19,784 bases of DNA from Oscillibacter sp. UBA6647. GTDB lineage: Bacteria > Bacillota > Clostridia > Oscillospirales > Oscillospiraceae. The first letter of the stretch is position 1. Each line of letters opens with the position of its first letter. Under the pieces are notes generated by a model. The model was not told the origin of the DNA. It worked only from the letters and a program-made list of their open reading frames with translations, and did no database searches. The position numbers were made by a program, and so were the translations under genes. The stretch is taken from NCBI GenBank assembly GCA_002455655.1, contig DKLF01000143.1:1698-21481 (forward strand). The letters run 5' to 3'. This document shows, in pieces, positions 5,947 through 14,452 of the stretch.

Positions 5947-7341
5947 TTAGAAGTCTGCGCTGCCCACGGTGCGGGGATGGGGCAGCACGTCCCGGATATT
6001 GCTCACGCCGGTGAGATACATCACCATCCGCTCAAAGCCCAGACCGAAGCCCGCGTGCTTGCAGGAGCCGTACCGCCGCAGATCGCAGTACCACCAGTAA
6101 TCCTGCGGGTCCATACCCGTCTCCCGGATACGGGCCTCCAGCTTGTCCAGCCGCTCTTCGCGCTGGCTGCCGCCGATGATTTCGCCGATGCCGGGAACCA
6201 GACAGTCCGTTGCGGCGACGGTTTTTCCGTCGTCGTTCATCCGCATATAAAACGCCTTGATTTCCTTGGGATAATCCGTGACAAACACGGGCTTTTTAAA
6301 CACCTGCTCCGTCAGATACCGCTCGTGCTCCGTCTGAAGGTCGGTGCCCCACTCCACCTTGTAGGCAAACTGGTCGTTGTGCTCCTTCAAAATCTCCACG
6401 GCCTCGGTATAGGTCACGCGGCCAAAGTCGGCGGTGGCCACATGCTCCAGCCGCTCCTTGAGGCCCTTGTCCACGAAGCTGTTGAAAAAGTCCATCTCTT
6501 GGGGGCAGCGCTCCATGGTGCGGCGGATGACGAATTTAATCATGGCCTCCGCCACGTCCATGTCTCCCTTGAGGTCGGTGAAAGCCATCTCCGGCTCGAT
6601 CATCCAGAACTCGGCGGCGTGGCGCTGGGTGTTGGAATTCTCGGCCCGGAAGGTGGGGCCGAAGGTATACACGTCGCCAAAGGCCATGGCAAAGTTTTCT
6701 GCGTTGAGTTGGCCAGACACCGTGAGGTTTGCGGGCTTTCCGAAAAAGTCCTGAGAATAGTCAATCTGCCCATCCTCGGTGCGGGGCGGATTCTCCGGGT
6801 CCAGCGTGGTCACCCGAAACATCTCGCCCGCGCCCTCACAGTCGCTGGCGGTGATGATGGGAGTGTGAACATAGACGAAGCCCCGGTTTTGGAAAAACTC
6901 GTGGATGGCAAAGGCCGCGACGCTGCGCACCCGGAAGGCGGCGGAGAACAGGTTGGTCCGGGGCCGCAGGTGCTGGATGGTTCGGAGAAATTCCGGGCTG
7001 TGGCGCTTTTTCTGGAGAGGGTACTCCGGGGTGGAGGTGCCCTCGACTTCAATTTTGGACGCCTTCAGCTCCAAAGGCTGCTTGGCCTCCGGCGTGAGGG
7101 CCACCGTGCCGGTGACGATCAGCGCCGCGCCCACGTTCTGGGACGCGATCTCCGCGTAGTTGGCAAGAGCTGCCGTGTCCAGCACCACCTGCAAATTTTT
7201 AAAACAGGAGCCGTCATTCAGCTCCACAAAGCCGAAGTTCTTCATGTCCCGCACGGTGCGGACCCAGCCGCCCACGGTGATCTCCTTGCCGGAATAAACC
7301 TCGCTGTCGGCGAAAAGCGCCGCAATTTTTGTCATACTCAT
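5947..7341 (-). CDS. asnS: Asparagine--tRNA ligase (asparaginyl-tRNA synthetase)
   Basis: This class IIb aminoacyl-tRNA synthetase charges tRNA-Asn with asparagine in the cytoplasm. The 464-residue protein has the N-terminal OB-fold anticodon-binding domain (about residues 20-105, 'VGGWVRTVRDMKNFGFVELN'), motif 2 around 'FRAENSNTQRHAAEFW' (231-246) and motif 3 'GFGLGFERMVMYLTG' (431-445). Asn rather than Asp specificity is inferred from overall similarity and the usual ~463-residue length; AspRS would have a much larger insertion. ATG at 7341 is chosen because GGTGA lies 5 nt upstream; a GTG at 7350 (three residues longer, no ribosome binding site) and an ATG at 7335 are alternatives. A promoter and terminator flank it, suggesting a single-gene unit. 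Confidence 0.96.
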   Translation of the reverse strand: MSMTKIAALFADSEVYSGKEITVGGWVRTVRDMKNFGFVELNDGSCFKNLQVVLDTAALANYAEIASQNVGAALIVTGTVALTPEAKQPLELKASKIEVEGTSTPEYPLQKKRHSPEFLRTIQHLRPRTNLFSAAFRVRSVAAFAIHEFFQNRGFVYVHTPIITASDCEGAGEMFRVTTLDPENPPRTEDGQIDYSQDFFGKPANLTVSGQLNAENFAMAFGDVYTFGPTFRAENSNTQRHAAEFWMIEPEMAFTDLKGDMDVAEAMIKFVIRRTMERCPQEMDFFNSFVDKGLKERLEHVATADFGRVTYTEAVEILKEHNDQFAYKVEWGTDLQTEHERYLTEQVFKKPVFVTDYPKEIKAFYMRMNDDGKTVAATDCLVPGIGEIIGGSQREERLDKLEARIRETGMDPQDYWWYCDLRRYGSCKHAGFGLGFERMVMYLTGVSNIRDVLPHPRTVGSADF

Positions 7342-7398
7342 TTCGTTCACCCGTTTTGTCGTTTTTGCCGGAACGGCATCATTTAAATACAGAATAAT

Positions 7399-7427
7399 AT
7401 TATACGCGCTTTTTCAGCGGTTTACAA
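7399..7427 (-). promoter_or_regulatory. asnS promoter
   Basis: On the minus strand TTGTAA (7422-7427) and TATAAT (7399-7404) are 17 bp apart. It sits between the rlmI-like stop and asnS and predicts a ~50-nt leader, too short for a T-box, and none is seen. Confidence 0.65.
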
Positions 7428-7438
7428 GTCGCTTTCCC

Positions 7439-8668
7439 TCAAATCACCTGAAACAGGTAAAATTTGAGATAGTCCGTCTCCTCCACGCCCCAGAGAATGG
7501 GATGGTCCGGTCCCTGCTGGCGCGCTTCCACCTGCCGAAGCTGCACCCCCGCGTCCCGGGCGGCGCTTTGCAGCATAGCCTCAAATTTTTCGTGGGTGGC
7601 AAAGTGAGAGCAGGAGCAGGTGGCAAGATATCCCCCTCGGGGCAGCAGCTTCATGGCCCGGTAGTTGATTTCCTTATAGCCGGTGATGGCGTTTGCCACC
7701 GTGGCCCGGGACTTTGTGAACGCCGGTGGGTCCAAAATAATGAAATCGTATTTCCGGGGCTGTTTTTCAAGCTCCGGCAGCAGGTCAAACACGTTGGCCC
7801 GGACGCACTCCACCACGTTCTCCAGCCCGTTGCGCCGCACATTGTCTTTTGCCAGTTCCACCGCCGATTCAGACACATCCACGGCGGTGACATGGGCCGC
7901 GCCGCCCATGGCGGCGTTTAAGGCGAAGGAGCCGGTGTGAGTGAAGCAGTCCAGCACCGTCCGTCCCTTGGAAAGTCGGGCCACCGCCTGACGGTTAAAC
8001 TTCTGGTCCAGAAAAAAGCCGGTCTTCTGCCCGTTTTCCACGTCCACCAGATACTTCACGCCGTTTTCAACAATCTCTGTCACGGCGGATTCCGGCGGCG
8101 TCTCCCCCGGCAGGAGGAACCAGCCCTTGTATTGCGTGAGTCCCTCTTTTTCCCGGATGGCAACGTCGTTGCGCTCATAGATTCCGGTAATCTCCTGTCC
8201 ATCCTGACGCAATATTTCCGCCAGCAGGGGAAGCAGCAACTCCTTGCGTACTTCCATTCCAACAGAGAGAATCTGCACGGCGAGAAGCGGGCCAAACCGG
8301 TCCACAGTCAGCCCGGGAAAGCCGTCGGCCTCGCCGAACACAAGGCGGCAGCAGGTTAAATCCTCCGGCCGCAGCACAGTTTTTCGGTATTCCAAGACCC
8401 AGCGGAGCTTCCTCTCCCAAAATGCCCGGTCAAAGGTGTCATTGGCGTTGCGGGAGACAAGGCGGATTCGGATTTTGGACTGTTCCGAGTAAACTCCCGT
8501 TCCCAGATACCGACCCTTTTGGCTCACCGCGTCTACCAGAGCCCCGTTTTCCGGCGCGCCGCGCAGGGCGGTGATTTCCTCACCGTAAACCCACGGGTGG
8601 CCCCGGAGCAGGGTGGCCTCCGCCTTGGGCGTGATGGTGGCGCTTGGATAGATTCTCTCCGTTTTCAT
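7439..8668 (-). CDS. Class I SAM-dependent rRNA methyltransferase (RlmI-like, PUA domain)
   Basis: The 409-residue protein has an N-terminal PUA-type RNA-binding domain ('ATLLRGHPWVYGEEI', about 18-32), a middle EEHEE-like region, and a C-terminal Rossmann methyltransferase: SAM motif I 'VLDCFTHTGSFALNAAMGG' (238-256), 'AVDVSESAVELAKDN' (262-276), 'DPPAF' (313-317) and the cysteine motif 'ATCSCSHF' (349-356). E. coli RlmI makes 5-methylcytosine at position 1962 of 23S rRNA; the same chemistry is likely here but the exact site is inferred. The ATG at 8668 follows GAGGAT and matches where homology begins; the frame is open further upstream but crosses the promoter. It is divergent from rny. Confidence 0.92.
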   Translation of the reverse strand: MKTERIYPSATITPKAEATLLRGHPWVYGEEITALRGAPENGALVDAVSQKGRYLGTGVYSEQSKIRIRLVSRNANDTFDRAFWERKLRWVLEYRKTVLRPEDLTCCRLVFGEADGFPGLTVDRFGPLLAVQILSVGMEVRKELLLPLLAEILRQDGQEITGIYERNDVAIREKEGLTQYKGWFLLPGETPPESAVTEIVENGVKYLVDVENGQKTGFFLDQKFNRQAVARLSKGRTVLDCFTHTGSFALNAAMGGAAHVTAVDVSESAVELAKDNVRRNGLENVVECVRANVFDLLPELEKQPRKYDFIILDPPAFTKSRATVANAITGYKEINYRAMKLLPRGGYLATCSCSHFATHEKFEAMLQSAARDAGVQLRQVEARQQGPDHPILWGVEETDYLKFYLFQVI

Positions 8669-8707
8669 AAGCGTATCCTCATTTCCGTTTTCCGCATTTC
8701 GTGTTCG

Positions 8708-8727
8708 AGTGTAGCACATTTTTTGAA
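8708..8727 (-). promoter_or_regulatory. Promoter of the rlmI-like gene (extended -10)
   Basis: Minus-strand TGTGCTACACT gives -10 TACACT (8708-8713) with a TGC extension and no good -35. The 16 nt at 8712-8727 are identical to those at the CarD-family promoter (821-836). The predicted leader is about 30 nt. Confidence 0.5.
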
Positions 8728-8764
8728 AAAACGCTATATCCCGTGAAAGTTTATACATTTTTTC

Positions 8765-8793
8765 TTGACAGGGGGGCGGCAAACGATTAAACT
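8765..8793 (+). promoter_or_regulatory. rny promoter
   Basis: TTGACA (8765-8770, perfect -35), 17-bp spacer, then TAAACT (8788-8793). It is about 90 bp upstream of the rny start and divergent from the rlmI-like promoter. Confidence 0.75.
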
Positions 8794-8884
8794 AAAAAAG
8801 GATTCTTATCGGCAGTTTTAAAGCCGCTGATTTTTCCAAAATTGCCACGCAAATAAACACCGAAAATTCAGGAGGTAAACCATT

Positions 8885-10432
8885 GTGACGGAGATCATCG
8901 TTTCAGTCCTGGCGGGGCTGGTGGTCGGCGGCGCGGTTTGCTTCCCTCTCGGTATTCGCTACCGGAAGCAGGTATCCGAACGGGAAATCTCAAGCGCCGA
9001 AGAAGAGGGTCGGCGCATCATCAACGAGGCGATAAAAAGCGCAGAAACCAAGAAGAAAGAAGCCCTGTTGGAAGCAAAGGAAGAGATCCTGAAAAACCGC
9101 AGCGAACATGAGAAGGAAGTAAAGGAACGCCGGTCCGAACTGCAGCGGCAGGAAAACCGCTTACAGCAAAAGGAAGAGAACCTCGACCGCAAAACCGAGG
9201 CCATTGAGAAAAAGGAAGACGCCCTGGCCCAGAAGCACCAGCAGGTGGACCGGGAGACTGAAGAAATCAAAACCATCAAGCGCAGCCAGACAGAGGTGCT
9301 GGAGCGTATCTCCGGCTTCACCGCCGAGGAGGCCAAGCACTATCTGATCGAGCAGGTGGAGAGCGAAGTAACCCACGAAACAGCCCTGAAAATCAAAGAA
9401 GTGGAAGCCCGCATGAAAGAGGAGAGCGATACCCGCGCCCGCGAGGTGGTGGCGCAGGCCATCCAGCGCTGCGCGGCGGACTCTGTGGCGGAAATGACCG
9501 TCAGCGTGGTGGCGCTTCCCAACGACGAAATGAAGGGCCGCATCATCGGCCGAGAGGGCCGCAACATCCGCACCATCGAAACACTGACCGGCGTGGACCT
9601 GATTATCGACGACACGCCGGAGGCCATCACCGTCTCCTGCTTTGAGCCGGTCCGCCGGGAGGTTGCCCGGCTGGCGCTGGAAAAACTGATTTCCGACGGG
9701 CGCATTCACCCCACTCACATTGAGGAGATGGTGGAAAAGGCCCGCAGGGAAGTGGACGCCGTGATTAAGGCCGAGGGCGAACGCGCCGTGTTTGAAACCG
9801 GCGTGCGCAATCTGCATCCCGAGCTTGTGAAGATGCTGGGCCGGCTTCATTACCGCACCAGCTATGGCCAGAACGTTTTGCAGCACTCTATCGAGGTCAG
9901 CCACATTGCCGGTATGATGGCGATGGAGCTGGGCGCGGACGCACAGGCCGCCAAGCGGGCGGGCCTGCTTCACGATTTGGGCAAGTCCGTGGACCACGAG
10001 ATGGAAGGCACCCATGTGCAGCTGGGCGTGGAATTTGCCCGGAAGTACAAGGAGAAGGAAGACATCATTCACGCCATCGAGGCCCACCACAACGATGTGG
10101 AGGCCCATACGGTGGTGGCCTGCCTTGTGCAGGCGGCGGACGCGATTTCTGCGGCCCGGCCCGGCGCGCGGCGCGAGAATCTGGAGAACTACATCAAGCG
10201 TCTCCAGCAGCTTGAAGAAATTACCGGCAGCCATCCGGGCGTTGAAAAGTCCTTTGCCATTCAGGCGGGGCGCGAGGTCCGCGTGATGGTGAAGCCCGAC
10301 CAGATTTCCGAGGACGAGATGGTGATTCTGGCCCGGGATCTGGCCAAAAAGATCGAGGAAGAGATGGAATACCCCGGACAGATCAAGGTCCATCTGATCC
10401 GCGAGACAAAAGCAGTGGAATACGCGAAGTAA
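8885..10432 (+). CDS. rny: Ribonuclease Y
   Basis: RNase Y is the membrane-anchored endoribonuclease that starts decay of many mRNAs in Bacillota. The 515-residue protein has an N-terminal transmembrane helix (about 4-24), a long charged coiled coil (about 30-190), a KH RNA-binding domain with GxxG loop 'IIGREGRN' (220-227), and an HD phosphohydrolase domain (about 325-425) with the catalytic 'LLHDLGK' (H363, D364) and upstream H334. Length is the usual 515-520. The GTG at 8885 is preceded by AGGAGG at good spacing, and the protein begins right at the membrane anchor. It is monocistronic, with a strong promoter and terminator. Confidence 0.97.
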   Translation: MTEIIVSVLAGLVVGGAVCFPLGIRYRKQVSEREISSAEEEGRRIINEAIKSAETKKKEALLEAKEEILKNRSEHEKEVKERRSELQRQENRLQQKEENLDRKTEAIEKKEDALAQKHQQVDRETEEIKTIKRSQTEVLERISGFTAEEAKHYLIEQVESEVTHETALKIKEVEARMKEESDTRAREVVAQAIQRCAADSVAEMTVSVVALPNDEMKGRIIGREGRNIRTIETLTGVDLIIDDTPEAITVSCFEPVRREVARLALEKLISDGRIHPTHIEEMVEKARREVDAVIKAEGERAVFETGVRNLHPELVKMLGRLHYRTSYGQNVLQHSIEVSHIAGMMAMELGADAQAAKRAGLLHDLGKSVDHEMEGTHVQLGVEFARKYKEKEDIIHAIEAHHNDVEAHTVVACLVQAADAISAARPGARRENLENYIKRLQQLEEITGSHPGVEKSFAIQAGREVRVMVKPDQISEDEMVILARDLAKKIEEEMEYPGQIKVHLIRETKAVEYAK

Positions 10433-10437
10433 CAAGC

Positions 10438-10468
10438 AAGCCCCCGGCCAGACGGCCGGGGGCTTTTT
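10438..10468 (+). terminator. rny intrinsic terminator
   Basis: A perfect 11-bp stem (agcccccggcc / ggccgggggct) with loop AGAC, followed by TTTTT, starts 6 nt after the rny stop. It lies between the convergent rny and ABC permease genes. Confidence 0.92.
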
Positions 10469-10529
10469 AATTAGTTCCGTTGCGGGCTTTATGGAAGAAC
10501 TTAAAAAACCTTGCTGCTTAAAAATGAGA

Positions 10530-12533
10530 TCAGGCGCTGACCAGCTCATAGTAAGCCTTGGCTGTTACGCGGTAGACCAATGCGTAAATCACCGCGAACA
10601 CCGCCAGCGTCCCTGCGGTGCACCCCAGCACCAGCGGCCCGTTGTGCAGGGAAAACAGGGTCAGCAGCCGGGTCATGAGACTGAAATCGAACGCCACATG
10701 AACCGCCGCCACTGCCAGAGGCGCAAAGAACACCACCAATAGCTGGGAGTTGATAGACTGCCGGACGGTTTTCAGCTCCATTCCCACCTTCTGCATCACA
10801 AGATACCGCTCTCGGTCTTCATAGCCCTCAGAGATTTGCTTGTAATAGATAATCAGGACGGCGGCCATCAGGAAGATTGTTCCCAAAAATACCCCAAGGA
10901 AGAAAAAGCCGCCGTTGAGCGAATAGTAATCCTGCCCAAAGTTCTCTCTGGTTTCAAGGTCCAGCCGGGCCCAATCTCCCGTGCCGGTGAAATCCATCGT
11001 CTGCTCCAGCTCGTTGGGTTGTACCACGCCCGCGTCCACATCCCAAAAGCCGCGCCACTGCATGGGTTCCGCGTCCTGCGCGCCCAGAGAGGCCCGCTGG
11101 CCTTGATACAGCGCGTCAAGCACCTCATCAGACACCACCATGTACAGCACATCCACCGCCGAGGGCTGGAATTCGGGCGGGGCAGGATACTGCGCATCGG
11201 GCTTCGCCGCTGTCAGCGTCAGGTCGTCGGCATTGGAAAACCGGAAGGTTAGACTCTGCTTTTGCCCCGCTCCGTCTGCATACAGCAGCATGTCACCGTC
11301 GGAAAGTGTCGGGGCCTCTTTACCGGTGACGGCGGCATAATCAGCGGGGGTCATGGCGCAAATCATGTTGTTGTAGGCCGAATTACCGCTTTTCACCTCC
11401 AGCGTACCGTTGTCTTCATGCACACCGAAAGAGAGATATCCGTAACTGGAAACGGGCGCGGCAGAGATTCCTTCCGTCCCAAGCTGTTCGGCCACGGTTT
11501 TATAAAGCGCCTGCGAGTCAAAGGGGGAATCCTTCACCGGGTCATACTGAATTTCGGCCCGCAGGTTTCCGGGGAACTGTTCCTCCAGCGCCGCCTCGCT
11601 TCCCAGATATAGCGACAGCGTACCGGAAATCATTACCAGCACCATGGTGGATAGCACGCAGATATTGGCAAGGCCCACGGCGTTGCGCTTCATGCGATAC
11701 AGCATTCCAGAAACGCCGATAAAATGGTTGATTTGATAGTAATATTTTTTATTGGCCCGCAGGGCCTTCAGAACCGCAATGCTCATGGCGGTAAACAGGC
11801 AGTACGTCCCGATGATGACCAGCAGCACCGCCACAAAATACATGCCCAGCGCCGCCATGGCGGACCGGGTTGTAATGGCAATGGTATATCCCGCGCCCAG
11901 CGCAGCAATGCCGATGACCGCTGTGATGACGCGGGTCTTCGGCTCCCGCTCCCCGGCGCTGCTTTCCCGCAGCAGCTCTGTGGGATTCTGGACGTGGATA
12001 CGGCGAAGATTGAGCAGCAGATTGAACAGCAATATGATTCCAAACAGTACCGCAGTCCCGACGATTCCCTCGCCGGATACGTAAAAGCCGTATGCAATGT
12101 CCATCTGCATCAGGCGGCACAGCAGCAAAACCGCCAGCTTTTGCAGCAGCAGCCCCAGCAGCACGCCGCCCACAATGCCCGCGGCGGCGGTATAAGCCGC
12201 TTCAAAGCCCAAAACGATTGCGATGTGCCGCTTGCCCATGCCGAGAACATTGTAAAGCCCCAGCTCCCGTTTGCGCCGCTTCATCAGGAAGCTGTTGGTA
12301 TACGTCAGAAAAATCACCGCAAACACGGCAATCACAAAAGTGCCGATGCTCATAAACACGGACAGATACATGTATCGGGAGCTGTTGGGGAGATCAGGCT
12401 GGTTTGCAAGAGCCAGCACGATGTAGTACGCCGCCGCCGTCCCGATGACGGTCAAAAGATAGGGAATGTAGAATTTTCCGTTTCGCGCCAGATTGACCAG
12501 CGCCATCCGTGGGTAAAAATGCCCCTTACTCAT
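10530..12533 (-). CDS. BceB-type ABC transporter permease (FtsX-like)
   Basis: The 667-residue membrane protein has the ten-helix BceB layout: one helix at about 23-43, three at about 57-175, two at about 203-250, one at about 288-310, a large extracellular domain (about 311-541), then three closing helices (542-563, 598-618, 632-655). FtsX-like core motifs include 'RKRELGLYNVLGMGKRHI' (87-104). BceAB-type transporters sense and remove peptide antibiotics such as bacitracin and lantibiotics from their lipid targets, and signal to a partner kinase. The ATG at 12533 is chosen for the GGTGAGG upstream; it overlaps the ATPase stop by 8 nt, showing translational coupling. A GTG at 12542 would add three residues. 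The drug recognised cannot be read. Confidence 0.92.
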   Translation of the reverse strand: MSKGHFYPRMALVNLARNGKFYIPYLLTVIGTAAAYYIVLALANQPDLPNSSRYMYLSVFMSIGTFVIAVFAVIFLTYTNSFLMKRRKRELGLYNVLGMGKRHIAIVLGFEAAYTAAAGIVGGVLLGLLLQKLAVLLLCRLMQMDIAYGFYVSGEGIVGTAVLFGIILLFNLLLNLRRIHVQNPTELLRESSAGEREPKTRVITAVIGIAALGAGYTIAITTRSAMAALGMYFVAVLLVIIGTYCLFTAMSIAVLKALRANKKYYYQINHFIGVSGMLYRMKRNAVGLANICVLSTMVLVMISGTLSLYLGSEAALEEQFPGNLRAEIQYDPVKDSPFDSQALYKTVAEQLGTEGISAAPVSSYGYLSFGVHEDNGTLEVKSGNSAYNNMICAMTPADYAAVTGKEAPTLSDGDMLLYADGAGQKQSLTFRFSNADDLTLTAAKPDAQYPAPPEFQPSAVDVLYMVVSDEVLDALYQGQRASLGAQDAEPMQWRGFWDVDAGVVQPNELEQTMDFTGTGDWARLDLETRENFGQDYYSLNGGFFFLGVFLGTIFLMAAVLIIYYKQISEGYEDRERYLVMQKVGMELKTVRQSINSQLLVVFFAPLAVAAVHVAFDFSLMTRLLTLFSLHNGPLVLGCTAGTLAVFAVIYALVYRVTAKAYYELVSA

Positions 12534-13293
12534 TTGCCTCACCGCCTTGCGCCAGCACCGTCAGCGTGTCGGAGATGCGGCCAAATTGCTGTTCCCGGGT
12601 GTTTTCCCCGCGATAGAGCTGGTGATAGACCTCTCCGTCCCGCAAAAACAAAACCCGCTGGGCATGGCTGGCGGCCTTGACGGAGTGGGTCACCATTAAA
12701 ATGGTCTGCCCGCTTCCGTTGATCTCTCCGAACAAATCCAGCAGCCGGTCGGAGGCCCGGGAATCCAAAGCGCCGGTGGGTTCGTCCGCCAGAACGATCT
12801 GGGGCTTTGTAATCAGCGCCCGCGCCACGGCGCAGCGCTGCTTTTGCCCGCCGGAAACCTCATAGGGGTATTTACTTAAAATGTCCCGGATTCCAAGCTG
12901 CTCCGCCAGCGGCTTCAACGCCTTTTCCATCTCACCGAACTCCTGCCTTGCCAGCACCAGCGGGAGAAAAATATTATCCTGCAAGGAAAATGTGTCCAGC
13001 AAGTTAAAATCCTGAAACACAAAGCCCAGATTTGTCCGGCGAAAGGCGGCCATGTCCCGCTCCCGGATATCGGAAACGGCCCGGCCTGCCAGCAGGACCT
13101 CTCCGGAGGTGGGCTTGTCCAGCGCCGCCAATATATTCAAAAGCGTGGTTTTTCCCGAGCCGGATTCCCCCATGATGGCCACGTATTCCCCGGGCTCCAC
13201 GGAAAAGCTGACATTTTTCAATGCCTCCACCTGATTTCCGCCGAAGCGGGTGGTATAGATTTTTTGCAGATGAGATACTTCCAGAAGCGACAT
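12526..13293 (-). CDS. BceA-type ABC transporter ATP-binding protein
   Basis: The 255-residue ATPase has Walker A 'GESGSGKTT' (42-50), Q-loop Q94, signature 'VSGGQ' (146-150), Walker B 'IVLADEP' (166-172) and switch histidine H203. It belongs to the MacB/LolD/BceA group, with 'FVFQDFNLLDTFS' characteristic of that group. It energises the permease encoded directly downstream (8-nt overlap). The ATG at 13293 has AAAGGAGGAG upstream. The 173-bp gap before it carries the repeated operator-like element, so the transporter genes probably respond to the response regulator encoded further upstream. Confidence 0.95.
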   Translation of the reverse strand: MSLLEVSHLQKIYTTRFGGNQVEALKNVSFSVEPGEYVAIMGESGSGKTTLLNILAALDKPTSGEVLLAGRAVSDIRERDMAAFRRTNLGFVFQDFNLLDTFSLQDNIFLPLVLARQEFGEMEKALKPLAEQLGIRDILSKYPYEVSGGQKQRCAVARALITKPQIVLADEPTGALDSRASDRLLDLFGEINGSGQTILMVTHSVKAASHAQRVLFLRDGEVYHQLYRGENTREQQFGRISDTLTVLAQGGEANE

Positions 13294-13356
13294 ATGAACT
13301 CCTCCTTTTCATACTCTCATCCTAACAAAGCGTTTGCGGTACTGCCATTGAATTTC

Positions 13357-13395
13357 CTTACAGTTTTGCCCGCAAGCTTACAGTTTTGTAAGCTT
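13357..13395. promoter_or_regulatory. Likely response-regulator operator for the transporter genes
   Basis: The 12-mer CTTACAGTTTTG occurs at 13357-13368 and again at 13377-13388, start to start exactly 20 bp, about two DNA turns. The second copy lies in a perfect inverted repeat AAGCTTAC-agtttt-GTAAGCTT (13374-13395). It lies 64-102 bp upstream of the ATPase ATG. Placement, repeat spacing and the adjacent two-component genes support a binding site for the OmpR-type regulator. No convincing -35/-10 pair was identified between it and the ATG. Confidence 0.6.
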
Positions 13396-13466
13396 TACGT
13401 TTACGACCGACTGAAGGCCCCAGAAGCGGACAGCAAAAGCAGCCCGGCTCGTTTGAAGGGCAGGCG

Positions 13467-14450
13467 CTATTCCGCCACCTGCCGCCCTTCGTGCAGCAGC
13501 AGACGCACAATGGTCCCCGCGCCGGGCCGGGACACAATGGTAATCCCGTGGCCCAGATTCGTCAAAACCCGTCGGCTGAGATACAGCCCTATGCCCGTGG
13601 CTTTCCGGTCCTCCCGGCCATTATAGCCGGTGAAGCCCTTTTCAAATACCCGGGGCAGGTCCTCCGGGCGGATACCGATGCCATTGTCCGCGATGGCCAG
13701 CGTTTCGCCGTCGGGATAGATGCGGACGGTGCCGCCCTCGGGGGTATATTTGATGGCGTTGGACAAAATCTGGCCCAGCACAAAGCCCAGCCATTTTTCA
13801 TCCGTCAAAAGCGTTCTGTGCGTCTCGTGAAATTCCAGCGTCAGCTTTTTAAGAATAAACAACCGCGCGTACCGGCGCAGACTTGCCCGGATGATTTCGT
13901 CCAGCTCGCAGCGGCGCAGAACATAGTCCGTGGAGTCGCTGTCCAGTCGCAGATACCCCAGAACCATTTCCACATATTCCTCAATTTTTAAAAGCTCTGC
14001 GGACAGGGCCTCCCGGTCCGTCTCTCCGCCGGACTGAAGCAGAAGCCGCCCGGCGGCAATGGGCGTTTTGATCTGGTGGGCCCAAAGGGTATAGTAATCC
14101 AGCAAATCCTGGCGGCTGTTTTCGCTCTGGGTCAAAAGCCGCGCCCGATGGGCACATACGGCGTTTAAAAGCGCCTGATAGTCCGCCTCCAGCGCGCTGC
14201 GGGGGTGGGGAAGGGGCAGTACCGTTTCATAAACGGCCTTTTTCAGCAGCTCCAGCTCTTTATGGCGGCGGAGAAACCCGGCATAACCCACCACAAAAAA
14301 CAGCAGGCCCAGCACGATGCACAAAAGCGCCGCGTACCCCACCGCCTCGGCGGGGTATGCATACAGCGACAAAACCCCGGCAAAAATGGCGGCGGACGCC
14401 GCCAGAAAAAGCAGCAGCTTATACTGCCGTCTCAGATATTGCAGCAGCAT
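13467..14450 (-). CDS. BceS-type intramembrane-sensing histidine kinase
   Basis: The 327-residue kinase has two N-terminal helices (about 11-31 and 37-59) joined by only a few extracellular residues, so it has no sensor domain of its own. The catalytic part has the H-box 'WAHQIKTP' with phospho-acceptor H125, N-box around N231 ('ILSNAIKYTPEGG'), G1 'DNGIG' (255-259) and G2 'GIGL' (286-289). In known Bce systems such kinases read the transport activity of the partner permease. The ATG at 14450 follows GGAGG, two nt after the response-regulator stop, so the two genes are coupled. No clear terminator follows it, so read-through into the ATPase gene is possible. Confidence 0.93.
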   Translation of the reverse strand: MLLQYLRRQYKLLLFLAASAAIFAGVLSLYAYPAEAVGYAALLCIVLGLLFFVVGYAGFLRRHKELELLKKAVYETVLPLPHPRSALEADYQALLNAVCAHRARLLTQSENSRQDLLDYYTLWAHQIKTPIAAGRLLLQSGGETDREALSAELLKIEEYVEMVLGYLRLDSDSTDYVLRRCELDEIIRASLRRYARLFILKKLTLEFHETHRTLLTDEKWLGFVLGQILSNAIKYTPEGGTVRIYPDGETLAIADNGIGIRPEDLPRVFEKGFTGYNGREDRKATGIGLYLSRRVLTNLGHGITIVSRPGAGTIVRLLLHEGRQVAE

Positions 14451-14452
14451 GC

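Noticed and set aside
5977..7386. Plus-strand open frame of 469 codons opposite asnS
   Set aside because: asnS is certain on the other strand; the antisense translation shows no family features.
7342..7438. T-box riboswitch upstream of asnS
   Set aside because: The leader from the predicted promoter is only about 50 nt and has no T-box sequence or specifier structure.
9161..10549. Minus-strand open frame of 462 codons opposite rny
   Set aside because: rny is certain; the opposite frame is His/Leu-rich without domains and crosses the rny terminator.
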